A stretch of DNA of 64,000 bases from Galeopsis tetrahit. Taxonomy: Eukaryota; Streptophyta; Magnoliopsida; Lamiales; Lamiaceae. The DNA lies in NCBI GenBank assembly GCA_963675135.1, contig OY776131.1, positions 32,015,381 to 32,079,380 of the forward strand. The letters are read 5' to 3'. The number at the start of each line of letters is the position of its first letter. The first letter of the stretch is position 1. Position numbers and translations under genes: made by a program. Shown here in pieces: positions 22,331-34,114 of the stretch. The notes below the pieces were generated by a model. The model saw only the letters and a list, made by a program, of their open reading frames with translations, ran no database searches and was not told where the DNA came from.

Positions 22331-24539
22331 TCATGTAGTCTGCACGTACTCCCCCTCAACACAACTCCCCTTGTCTTCATGCTTTAATCTAATGTCTCCA
22401 TATAGAGTATGGAGTTCTTCATTGTCTTGGTCTTGAGTTTGTTGAAGTGCATCAGCACTTTCATCTACAACATGAGTTGTATCAGTATTTGGTTGATCAA
22501 CATCTAGGAAATGATCCATCACCAACATTAGGAACATTATCACCACCAGTAACATCAGCATCAGATACTCCCCATGTTGGAGTAGAAAGCAAGTGTTGCC
22601 AAAATTGCTTTTGTATGAGTAGGTCTTTCACTGTGCTTTGAAGATTGGTGATCGTGGTTTGGATGGACTCAATCTGCTTTTGTATGTAAGTAGGAGGCAA
22701 GTGCACTGAAGTAATAGGACCTGCATAAGAAGTGTGTTGTGAAGATGATGGGTCATTTTCAAGAACATGTTGTCGGCCAGGAAGTGGTAGATCAAACACC
22801 CTCTTTCCAGTTTTAAATTAATGTGAAATGGTGTAGTGAGGTACATAACCACTGATTACTTCATTTTCTGGTTGTTCAAACTCTTTGTCTTCAAGGAATT
22901 TGTAGATCAAGCAAGGATAAGGAAGCAGACCTTTACCCGTCAGTTTACCCCTGTATGACATCATGTTATCAAATATGGTTTGGCCAAGGTTAAACTGCTT
23001 AAGATGTCCTATTTTGTATAAGAGGATGGTTTGATCGAGAGTAAGAGTAGTGTTGTTTGTGGTAGGTAACCAGTTGTAGCACACTAGCTTATGAAGAACA
23101 GTTGTTTGTGTTTCCATTTTTTGACTCGACCCCCGGTGATAACTGAAATAACCTCATTGTGATTAGACACAACAAGATCATCAATGATCCTAATCTTGAG
23201 CATAATGTTTATAAGTGTAGGAGTCACGGTGATGGTGTTACCACAGAATCACACATTTCCATACCTAGAAGACTCTATTCTAGAGGTAAACTTGCTTACA
23301 TTTGCATAAAATTCATAGATCCACTCAACAAAATATGGACATGCAAATTGTAAGGAATATAAAAAGGATATTTCTTCTAAAAATCATATCATATTAACCT
23401 CTTCAAAGTCTGAAATTTTGATTACCCTTTCACTAGCAATCAACTGTATTCGAATTGTCCTATATCTTTCACTGTTTTGATTGTTTCTAAGTTCTTCTTC
23501 ATCATTTGAGGTAAATAAAGGATCAGATTGTACCTCGTTGTCACTTTAACCATCCTCATCAAAAGGGCCAGAGGATTGTGGTGGTGACGATCCTTCAGAT
23601 GTTTCCATTGAAGAGGCAACATTTTCGGACTCAGCGACCTATTATCCATCATCTTCACAACACACTTCTTATGCAGGTGCTATTATTTAAGTGCACTTGT
23701 CTCCTACTTACATACAGAAGCAGATTGAGTCCATCCAAACCACGATCACCAATCTTCAAAGCACAGTGGAAGACCTACTCATATAGAAGCAATTTTGGCA
23801 ACACTTGCTTTCTACTCCAACAGGGGGGAGTATCTGATGTTACTGGTGAATCAAATTCTGTATCGGCCACATGCACTGGTTGTGAGGAATCTCCATCAAT
23901 ATACACTTTTTTTTTCCAGTGTAGTTCACCTTCTTTCCAAGAGTTCTTTGTGATATCCTTCGATTCCCCCACTTTCGAATTGGGGTGCTCTTCCTTTTGC
24001 GATGAACTCTTTGGAATCTCGATGTAAGAATTTCATCAGAGGATGAAGAGAGGGAAGATTTAACCTTTTACCTTTGGAAGAATTCGGAGAATGAGTGGTA
24101 TTGAACATTGCATTGTCAAGTTTTTCATCTCCCCTATATTGACTGTCTTTTTACTAAGTGACTCATATGCTTGTTGTAGAACTTTGAACGGAGTGCCCAG
24201 AGGAAAGAAATTGTGCATCGAAAAGGTTTGAAGAATGTCATCTTCAGGAGACTCGTCATTCTGAGGCACACTCTTTGTTCCCGGTGGAGCACTTGAAGAT
24301 TCTGGTACAAAAGTGGATTTTGAAGCTTGAGCAATTTTTGTACGAATATCCAGAGGTCCAAAGGTCATGGATGGAGAAATTTCAGGGGTTTGAGAAGATA
24401 GAATTTCTGGATTTTTTGGAGTTTCAGAAACAGGATTTTGAACAGTGGGAATTGGAATTTCAACCGACCCGATCGTGATAGTGGGTGAGTCGGGTTTAGT
24501 TGATGCAATATTTTCTTAAACATTTGGAGAAGACGCCAT
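22331..24539 (-). pseudogene. Extra ORF after copia pol (envelope-like or transposon-protein type)
   Basis: Minus-strand remnants in several frames: start ATG at 24539, immediately stopped after seven codons, then a long proline- and serine-rich part (about 24480-23780), and a part around 23117-22820 resembling the plant putative transposon protein domain (Transposase_32) found in extra ORFs of Sireviruses. Multiple stops and frameshifts are present, and a segment is inverted (see the repeat entry at 22562-23837). The role of such ORFs is unproven; the envelope-like name is by position only. This is an old inactive copy. Confidence 0.5.
22562..23837. repeat. Inverted duplication with two arms of about 195 bp
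   Basis: Arm 1 at 22562-22755 (ATACTCCCCATGTTGGAGTA) is nearly the reverse complement of arm 2 at 23641-23837, with around ten or more differences by eye (over 90% identity). The spacer is about 885 bp. Transcription through it could give a long hairpin. Confidence 0.8.
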
Positions 24540-25777
24540 GAATGCTAGAATGTCAAGCTTTATCTACGAAATTGATGAAGAAGAAAGCTTAGGGCTCGAA
24601 TAAGATGAGGAAGATGACTTGTTCCCCATATAAAGTACCTGCAACAATCAAATCAAATTAATTATTCACGGTTTTCAATTCTATAAGACATCACACTGCC
24701 TCATTTAAGCTATAACAATAATGACACTCTATTTTGTAGTATGAGTAGACATTCAATTTTGATCGAGAGTCTTATATAGAGAGGGGAGATTGCTCGGAAG
24801 TAAATTTTCAGAAGTGGATTTGAATAGTGGAATAGTTGGATATAATTTCTGCCATGTATTTGATCGTGTGAAGTTTGTGGGAGAAAACCCAGGAAATAAA
24901 AACTGCTCAATTTAAATAAAATACAAATAATGTAATAAATATCTGGAATTAAATGCTGACCTAGAAATAAATCAAATAAATTAATCTGAAAAATTAATCT
25001 AATATTAAGAAAATAAATAATTCATAAAGGTAACTGAAATTCGAACCATTTTCAATGTCGCTCATAATGTTGGCCCACATACATCTCAACATGTTTTTAC
25101 ATGAATTTGCTACATTTGTGTTGCACATATAATTTTTTTTATTTCACAATTTCACATTGATCCATCTTTTAAAAAGAGTGCATCGTAGTAGCGAACTTCG
25201 TGCCCCATAATTACTCAATGGATATATGAATAATTTGATGCATGTTTTAATCACCTTTTGAAAAGAGAACATCGTAGTAGTGAGCTCCGTGTCTCATAGT
25301 TACTCTGTGGTTTATTAAGCATCTAAATTGTGATCCATTTTTTCATTTAAGAGATGTATGTCCAGAACAAAAAAATTTGCAACCATTTTTTCAAGGCTCA
25401 AATAAGATTTACACAGAAAAATTACTTAAAATCTAACGCAGAAAAATATCCAGAAAAATTTAATAGACCATTCCATATGTTGTCTCAAATGTTTACACAT
25501 TTGATACAACATTTAGTCAGAATTTTTCAGATAGTGCATAATCCAAGAGATTTTCGAAGGGATGAAAACCTCTTATCATCAAGGGTTTTAGTAAAAATAT
25601 CACTTAGTTGTTTCTCAATAGATATATATTCTAACTTCAGAATCTCATTCTCAACAAAATCTCTAATAAAATAAAATGGTGTCTAATACTTATATGTTTT
25701 GTCAAAGAATGTTACACAGGATTCTTAGATATATTTATAACACTAGTATTATCACAAAATACAATTAGTTTATCATT
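24540..25777. other. Spacer between copia pol and the extra ORF
   Basis: Non-coding, AT-rich. A module CATCGTAGTAGCGAACTTCG / CATCGTAGTAGTGAGCTCCG occurs twice, about 90 bp apart (25183-25310). Otherwise nothing is recognised. Confidence 0.45.
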
Positions 25778-28300
25778 TTAAATGTCATAATCATTGAACA
25801 TTTTTTGCAACCAAAGTAATTGAGTACAACAGCTCTTTGTTGCAATGTATTCAGATTCAGTAGTGGATTGAGAAACGCAATTTTGTTTTCTACTGTCCCA
25901 TATTGAAACAACCACCACTTGTACTCTTTCGATCATCACTATCACCTGCCCAATCTGCATCACTATAATCTGTTAAAGTACAGTTAGTGTCTTTGCTATA
26001 CCATATACACAAATCACATGTGCCTGCAACATACTTTATGATCCTTTTAACAACATTCATATGTGATTCTTTAGGATTAAATCGATATCTAGCACACAAG
26101 CATACATTGAACATGATATCAGGCCTACTAGAGCTTAAATACAGAATACTTCCGATCATTGATCTGTATAATGTTGGGTCAACATTTTGTCCAACATTGT
26201 CTTTGCTCAGTTTCTGAGTTGATCTCATAAGTGTCTTCATGTGTTTAGAATTATCTAAGTCGATTCTTTTCACTAAACTTTTAGCATACTTGTTTTGAGT
26301 AATAAAAATGTCATATTTATGTTGTTTAATCTGAAGTGCTAGAAAGTAATTTAAATCACCAACCATAGACATTTCAAAAGTAGATATTATTTCATTCACA
26401 AACATTTTAAGCATATGATCACAAGTAGATTCAAATACTATATCATCAACATAGATTTAAGCGATCATAAATATCATTATTAGCATGCTTAATAAAAAGA
26501 GTTTTACCAGCCTCTCCTCTAACAAACTCAAATTCATTTAGAAATCAGTTACTCTTTCATACCATGCTCTAGGTGTTTGTTTTAATCCATATGAGGCCTT
26601 TTTCAATTTAAATACATGGTTAGAAAATTCAAGAATTTCAAAACCTTTTGGTTGTTCAACATAAACTTCTTTCATAAGAATTTCATTCAAGAATGAAGCC
26701 TTAACATCCATTTGATGCAACTTTATATCAATGAAATATGCAATGGCAAGTAATAATCTAATAGACTCGATTCTAGCAACAGGAGCAAATATTTCATCAA
26801 AATCTATACCCTCAACTTGAGTGTAACCTTGAGCCACAAGTTTAGCTTTGTTTCTAATGATGTTTCTTATTTCATCAGTTTTATTTTTAAAGATCCACTT
26901 AGTTCCTATAACATTGACATGATCAGGTCTAGGAATAAAAGCCCAAACATCATTTCTAACAAACTGATTTAATTCTTCATGAATAACATTTACCCAATTT
27001 TCATCATTTAAAACTTCAACAACATTTTTAGGCTCAATCATAGAATGACAACATTTATGTGTTACTTTATTGCACGTGGATGACATGAATATAGACCTTA
27101 CCACATCTTTTGAATTCATACACATTCTTCTTGTTGTTTGAACACTTGTATACTGTTCACCTATGATCTGGTTTTGAGGATGATTTTTAAGTATTCTGGT
27201 AGATGGTGTTTTCTGATATTCATAATGGTATACTTGAATTGTATTATTTAAGTGCTTATTGCTTTCAAAAAATCCTACTTCTACAATTGGTAGGTCACTG
27301 GGTTATTCAAATAAGTCGTGTTTTTCGTGGTTTTCCCATTTTACAACTTTCGTACTAATTTGGTCGATTCGGAATGGATCGGTTAAACATTCCATTAGGG
27401 AGTCTGGTCTTGACTCTCTTGTGATTTTGACTTTTCCGAAGTTGTTTGCACAAGTGATGCATCATTTGGATCAACACTTTGATTTTGATCAGAATTCTCA
27501 GAATCTTTTGAAATTTCAACTAGATCAGATACATCATCTTCAAATGTTTTGACCTGTAAGACTAGCATCATCATCAAATGCCACATTTATAAATTCTTGC
27601 ACAATATCAGTCGTTAGATTATAAATTCTATAGGCTTTACTATTTCTAGAATAGCCTAAAAGAATCCTTTGTCACTTTTTGAATCAAACTTATGCAATTG
27701 ATCTCTATCATTCAAAATATAGCAAACACATTCAAACACATGAAAATGTTTCAAGTTTGATTTTCTTCTATTTAGAATTTCATAAGGAATTTCAGTAGAG
27801 TTTGCTCGAATATAAACTCTATTAGAAATATGACATGTAGTGTTTAAAGTTTCAGCCAAAAATCTTTTAGAAAGTTGTTTGGATAAAAGCATAACTCAAG
27901 TCATTTCTTGAAGAGTTCTATTCTTTCTTTCAGCAATATCATTTTGTTGTGGAGTTTTAGGTGAAGAAAACTCTTGCATAATACCCTTACTTGCACAAAA
28001 TTCAGTAAAAGAACTATTTTCAAACTCTCTTTCGTGATCAGACCTAATTCTGCATATTTTAGAGTTAAAAACAGTTTTAAATCTTTTATATAAAATTTTG
28101 AAGACAAAAAAAGTTTCAGATTTTTCCTTTAGAAATTCAATCCAAGTGTATCTTGAGTAATCATTAACCACAACCAATACTCTATGTTTCCAATACTCTA
28201 TGTATTGGAAACATTGGACCCATTAGATCCAATGAGTATCTCTTACCACCAATACTCTATGTTTCCATTCGACCCATTAGATCCATATGTAGAAGTTCAA
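25778..28300 (-). pseudogene. Copia pol remnant: integrase, reverse transcriptase, RNase H
   Basis: In minus-strand order: integrase core (28300-27896, DYSRYTW and PQQN-IAERKNRT stretches), integrase C-terminal region (27892-27390), reverse transcriptase (27125-26538 with GTKWIFKNK, VAQGYTQVEGIDF and FAPVARIES), more reverse transcriptase and connection (26414-25890, RPDIMFNV, SDADWAGD) and RNase H (25963-25778, STTESEYIA). The YVDD catalytic region is disrupted around 26440-26540. At least five frameshifts or stops separate the open pieces. Part of the integrase start is locally duplicated (GGATCTAATGGGTC twice near 28200-28290). Confidence 0.85.
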
Positions 28301-28310
28301 AGTAGTGTAA

Positions 28311-29957
28311 TGTTGAGAAATGTCCCAACATTTTGTGAGACACTTTCACATGCTTACTTTTTTGGCAGGAAGATCACATCTGTGAGATTCATAGAAGAGT
28401 TCTAGATGCATTCCAAGTTCCAGATGAAGAAGCGAAAAGTGATGGTGATGGAAGCATTGGATGAAGAGTAAGAAGAAGTTTACTTTATTTCATTTTGATA
28501 TTTTGCTAAGTAATTGTAATCTATCTGATCTACTTTAATGAATGAAAGATGAAATATTTTGATGATCTATATAAGATAACTACTTAACTGGTCTACTGAA
28601 TTAAATAATTCAAGTAGTTTTGGCTTCATCAAAAAAAGGGGAAATTGTTGGGATATGAATCTTGAAACAAGTTTTATTTGATGATGAGATGAGTTTTGAT
28701 AAGCCAAAAAGAAGACTTGAATATATTCTAAGTATTGAGTGATCTGTTATGAAAGTCGTCTTGTATAATACAAGATCAGATTAGATGAAGTAATATGAAA
28801 TATGACTAAGTATGAAAGAAAAGATTACTTTGTAATAGGTTTTTAAGATAAGCTTTAAATGATGTATAAAAGTTTATATATATTATGTTGTCAATGTAAT
28901 AGTCTTTTAGGATGACTAAGCTAATTTATAAAGATTAAAGTAATGTAATAAAGTAGTAAGCTTAGTTGATAGGACAAGAACAGTTCTACAGAAAAGGATT
29001 ATCAATGAAGACAAGAAGACTTGATCAGATAAGAAGACATATGAAGAGGTCCGAAATATTCTAAATATGGATATGCTATAGACAAAAAAATTCAAAGTCG
29101 AAGCAGAACAGAATTGAAGAAATGTATCTAAGATATGAAGTTAGTTACAACTTAAGTAACAGAATAACCGTCGTATTATCAAGATACATATCAAGAAGCG
29201 GTTGAATAGTTAGTTAGAGGAAGTTATCAAGAAAGGTTGTTGGATAACAAATTATTCTTGACAAAGTGAAGTCTATAAATAGATGAAGACATTCAAGTAT
29301 GAAAACTACTGAAGAACTGCAAGACTATTGAAACTACTATTACTGAAGTGCGTAATGAAGCAATCAAAGAAACTCGTAGAGTTCATACATTCAAAGAAGA
29401 AAGAAGAAGAAGCCCAGAAAAGAAGAGTTCACTCAAGAAAGGCTTACTGAAGAAACCGAGAAGTTTTCTTTATTGTTTTTATTTTGTACAAGCTTGCTAG
29501 TGGCTTGATAAATCACTAGTTGTTAGATCGAAAATATATCTGGTGATATAATCGAGAAGGTCGAAGTCTTATTTCTTGGGACTTAAAGCCACAAGATCAG
29601 ATTAATAAAATATCACAACTGGAGTTTGTGAGAGTGGATGTATACAAGTTGTCGAACCACAATAAATCTTATGTTTAATTTACTTACTATTTTATATCTG
29701 TTAATTGTTCTTATTTGAATTTGTATAATCAACAAGATTGTGAAATCGTGTTGAATTGACGAGTTAAGTTAATATTTTCATAATAGACTAGTAAGGTTCT
29801 GAATTGTTTAGTTGAGTATAAATTTGTTAAGGGCTCATAAATCTGATATTTCGCATTATAATCTCTGATATTTTAGAAAAAGTCTAAAAGTCTATTCACC
29901 CCCCCTCCCCCTAGACTTTAGACTCGTTCTAATCTTAATAACTCAACTAGACCAACA
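28311..29957 (+). mobile_element. 3' end of a second copia element on the plus strand
   Basis: A purine run AAAAAAAGGGGAAAT (28631-28645) precedes a long LTR-like block beginning TGTTGGGATATG (28646) and ending GACCAACA (29957), about 1.3 kb. Just upstream an open segment (about 28370-28470) ends in TGA with a reading frame that looks like the tail of an extra ORF. It lies between the integrase and gag of the minus-strand copia element, so it is nested or joined by rearrangement. No matching 5' LTR or target duplication was found. Confidence 0.6.
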
Positions 29958-30960
29958 TCTTCAATTTCATTTTCAGCATCAGATTCATTACTCATAGTAG
30001 CACTGAAATTCAATTTTCTTTTAGGGAGAGTGTTGGCACATTCATTAGCATAATGACCAAAATCAGAACAAGCATCACACTTGACTTTCTTTCTAAATTC
30101 AACATCATTTTTTAATTTGCTACTCCTATCAAATTGTCTACATTGATTAAAAGTATTCTTTCTAACAAGTAATTGTTGAGTGTTATTAATCTTAACCTTA
30201 GGTTATATATTGTCTTTAAACTTGTTTGATCTATTTTTCAAGAATGATTTAAACTATTTAGTGATTAAGGCCATGTTGTCAGGATTGTTGAGATATTCCT
30301 CGAAAACATCATCATCATCAGATTCAAATTCAGTAACATACGGAGATTTATCAGTACTAAATGATGCGTTACCTTTAAAAACTAATACTTTCTTATCACT
30401 TTTATCATTCTTTTCAGTAAAATTCATTTAATAGGTTTTCAATATATCAATTAATTAATTTTGGCTTAGAACATCAGTGTTCTTAACTTCTTCAATAACA
30501 CATATCTTAGGATCAAAACGTTTAGGGACAGATCTAAAATTTTTATGAACTAACCTTGTATTGGATATTGGATCACCGAGTGAATGAGCTTCGTTTGCAA
30601 TTTCAGTCAACCTTTTGTTGTAGACAGAAATAGTTTCATATTCTTTCAACCTTAGATTCTTGAATTTGGTTCCAAGCGTACGGAGTCTAGTCCTTCGTAC
30701 ACTATCTGGTCCTTCACAATGCCCTTGCAGCCGATCCCATGATTCCTTTGAAGATATGCAATTTGAAATGATCTTGAACATTGAGATATCAGTCGAGATA
30801 AAGATTGCATTCAATGCCTTTGAATTATAACTTGCATCTGTGATTTCATCATTGGTCCAATCGAAGAACTTAACATCTCAATGTGTGTGATTGCATGCTC
30901 ACTCTCCCAACAATTTACAATTTCAGGTTGAAGAGTTGGACGGCGAGGAGTGGTGATAGA
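29958..30960 (-). pseudogene. Copia gag remnant
   Basis: On the minus strand, 30814-30455 encodes a gag core (KESWDRLQ, RLRTLGTKFKNLRLKE, YNKRLTEIANEAHSLG) and about 30110-30040 a CCHC knuckle (C-x2-C-x4-H-x4-C, CDACSDFGHYANEC). The start of gag is near 30960. Stops lie between the pieces. It belongs with the pol remnant at 25778-28300. Confidence 0.75.
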
Positions 30961-32162
30961 AGACAATTTGCATTTATTTAAAAATAAAAATAAATTATTA
31001 GTTTTAGTTTTATTAACTTGGATTATTGTTTATGTTTTAAATTAGTGGTTTTTCTTTAAGAATTTTTAGTTAATTACTTAAATACTTGAATTCAATTTAA
31101 CTATTTTCGCTGATATAATTAGTAGTCGTTGCAGTACTTTTTAATTTACCATTTTGAGTTTGAATTTTAGTGCGTTCAAGTTAGTTATTTCAACTTTTTT
31201 TTTAAATATCCGTATTTTAAAATTTTGGATTGTGACACTGACACTATGAAAATGACAGTTTAAACAGTTTCAAAGGGAATTGACTTCCAATGAGATATCA
31301 AATTGACAGTTTCAAATGATATCTTAAAGATCTGCACCTTTTGAAACTCTTAGTCTCTGTTTAAAGCCACGATATGTCTACCATACATGGTATAAGAAAT
31401 ATGGACTCCTGAAAATATCTCCATTTCCCACTTCTCAAATATCAATGGCTACTTATGGCAGAGATTTATACGAGCCACACCCAACTAATGAACCTTCATA
31501 ACATGTTACAGGCTTCTGCATATTGCCTTGTTTCACTTATTTCTGGTGGCACCCTTTGCCAGAAAAGAAAATGCCAGTGCTCTTCATTCATAACAAGACA
31601 ACGAGGCTACCTTGAAAGCTCAGGCTCGATCTGGGCGAATTCTCACCCTTCACTTCACATATATATAATAAGCAAGGTGGATTAAGGGGACAAGAGGAAT
31701 CAAAAAACTGATATTATTCATCAGGATTCATAAATATACATATATGTTTATGCAATGTTTCCCATCCTCAGAACCCAACACTTATTATATAAGTATATTG
31801 CATGCTAAACCACCTGTCTTCCATGTGTTGCCTGCATTATTATGGACTATTTTTAATGGGAGTTGGGGCGATTAACAATGTGTTGCACGTACGTCTAATC
31901 TCACCTTCGTTACATGCTTTGCTGGAGATGCTTTTTCTGATCCATGCATTTCGATAGGTGGCCACACCAGACCAGACCTCATATAGTATTATTTAAAAGT
32001 ACCAAAATTTGAATTAATTGTCTGCTGGGAGACAACATTACTCCAATCTCACTTGCCTTCTGCAATTTGTAGTTTCTAGTTGTCCACTCATTTTCTACAC
32101 AACCTGTAGAAGCTAATAATACGGATCAACCTACTGCATTTTCAAATTGTAATAACTTATTT
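30961..32162. other. Spacer upstream of DUF241 copy 4
   Basis: About 31290-32162 repeats 17280-18183 upstream of copy 3, with small indels. 30961-31225 is AT-rich and unrecognised. No gene. Confidence 0.7.
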
Positions 32163-32255
32163 GGTGGGAAACATGCCATAGACATCGCCACAATAATCGT
32201 CACTCCAGACCAACAGATTCCTTCTTTCAACTTCCCCCTATATATATAGACCAAA
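32163..32255 (+). promoter_or_regulatory. Putative core promoter of DUF241 copy 4
   Basis: CATAGACATCGCCACAATAA and ACTTCCCCCTATATATATAG (TATA about 32239-32249), about 100 bases before the ATG at 32348. Confidence 0.6.
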
Positions 32256-33027
32256 TGCATGTTGCTGAAGACATCGCAACTTTTATAATTCAATAAACAA
32301 TCAATCATCAATTCAAAGCCTCATTTTTCACCAACAAAATAAAAGCAATGGCTCCATCAAAGACCCTTCATCATGCCCGCTCTCTTAGCTTCCCCTCTGC
32401 ATCAAATCCTGTCGTTTCTCAATTTGAAGACAACTTGTCCAGATTGGCATCTTCGGAGGCTGCTTCTTCATCGCTATCATCAATGAACACCAGAGTAAAT
32501 GGCCTTACTAATTTGTACACTAGTATTGAGGATCTGCTTCTGCAGCCACACAACCAACAAACCGTTTCAGAGGCAATGTTGGATGATTACATCAGGCTAC
32601 TGGACGGTTGCAGCGGAGTCAGGGACCTCGTCTCACTCACCAAGCAGAATTTACGAGATCTCCTATCTTCCTTGAGGAGAAAGGACCTAAATGGCATCCA
32701 AGTTTACCTCATCTCCAGAAGGAAGTCAAAGAAATTGATCCAAACTTGTTTGAAAAATCTGAGGAGTTGTACAAGTAATGTTGTGGAGAAGGAAACAAGT
32801 CTTGTATCCATGCTAAAAGGCGCAGAATCAGCTGCGTTTTTTGTGCCGGAGTCATTGATATCATACACAAGGGGACAAGAAAAGAAGAGTGGGTGGTCAA
32901 AGCTCATCCATTCAAACAAAGTATCAAACACTAAAGTTTTGAACGAGTTCGACAACGTGGATTCCTTGTTGCAACAGAGCCAAGAAAGCGTGGAGCTATT
33001 GAATCACTTAAAAGAGATGGACTCAAC

Positions 33028-33754
33028 TGTTATACCTAGTCAAAGAAGTCAATCTTTGACAAGTCAATCCTAGTCATCAGCTTACGTGGCGAGGACCAGT
33101 CAACAAAGTCTTGCGACGACTAGTCAACAAGACCAAGAAAATGTAATAGAATAGATGTATTTAATATATTTAAGTGCTCGCTCAAAGATGTGGGCGAGCA
33201 CATGTTTTAGTTAGCTGCTCGCCCAAATGTGTGGCGAGCACATATCTATCTTAGCTAGAATAGTCTAAGTACTGAAGCCTTGGGAGACAGCATGGAGCGT
33301 GGCGACCACACTCCTCGAAATGGTCCTCCGACGACCACCGTAGCTCAGCTCCTCGGCATTCCGGCGAGGACGAGCACCAAAGGCGGTTTAGCATTAAATG
33401 CGCCATCAAATCACCTTTTCGGGCAGAAGACAGGTCCAATGAGGGCGTGCCACGTGTAAAGGGCGGGCAGCCCCTAGAAACCACTATATAATGCCTAAAA
33501 GAGGCTCATTTGTACACAAGTTACCGATTCCTACAAATCACTCCCAACCCAAAGCAATAAACACTCCCAAGCTTCTAAAGCTTTAGCTTCTCCAAGAAGC
33601 TACTTTTGGTGTTCTTCTTTGTTCTTCAATAGATCATCAAGATCATCACATAAATACTCCCTAAACACGTAATAAACCCCCGATCATTATACATGTTTGT
33701 CTCGTGCTAATAAATAGTCCACATACGAATCAACCATCAAAAGCACGTACAACA
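33028..33754 (+). repeat. 5' LTR of Tat element 2
   Basis: Begins TGTTATACC, ends GTACAACA. Contains two 8-bp-stem hairpins, GTGCTCGC...GCGAGCAC (33174-33201) and TGCTCGCC...GGCGAGCA (33216-33240), and a TATA-like ACTATATAATG at about 33483. Confidence 0.95.
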
Positions 33755-33756
33755 TT

Positions 33757-33774
33757 TGGCGCTAGAAGGAGGGG
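33757..33774 (+). promoter_or_regulatory. Primer binding site of Tat element 2
   Basis: TGGCGCTAGAAGGAGGGG begins two bases after the 5' LTR. The tRNA was not identified. Confidence 0.65.
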
Positions 33775-34114
33775 TCCTTTTACGTGTTCATCACTCTCAG
33801 TTTCGACCGATCATCGAGCGATCGGTTTGCAAACTCCGTTTTCAGGTTTTTAATCGGTAGTTCCACCTTTTAAAACTTTGTTTACGTTTTTTCCGTGTTC
33901 TTCGTGTTCTTGAATATTTGTAATATTCAAGACATATTTTGGAGTTTGATCTCCGTGTAATCTTGTTTTTAAGCTTCAGTTGTTGTTACTTTGCTAGTAA
34001 GTAGTTGTAATAGCACGTTCTTCTGCGTAAGAACTTTAATCTTTCGTTTTTTAGCGTCGAAAGCTTAAAAACAGTCATATCTTTGTAATAATCCCCAGAG
34101 ACACTCTTTAAACG

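Larger units (their letters stand above)
20429..30960 (-). mobile_element. Degraded Ty1/copia (Sirevirus-like) element
   Basis: Read on the minus strand: gag (about 30960-29958), a foreign insertion (about 29957-28311), integrase, reverse transcriptase and RNase H (28300-25778), an extra ORF after pol (24539-22331), a polypurine tract, and one LTR (21947-20429). The order integrase before reverse transcriptase defines copia; an extra ORF after pol and a long leader suggest a Sirevirus. The second LTR at the right end is not found. Every coding part carries stops and frameshifts, so the copy is old and inactive. Confidence 0.8.

Noticed and set aside
33251..33484. Identical 77-codon minus-strand frames at 33251-33484 and 44332-44565
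   Set aside because: Both lie in the LTRs of Tat element 2; identity reflects the LTRs, not a conserved gene.
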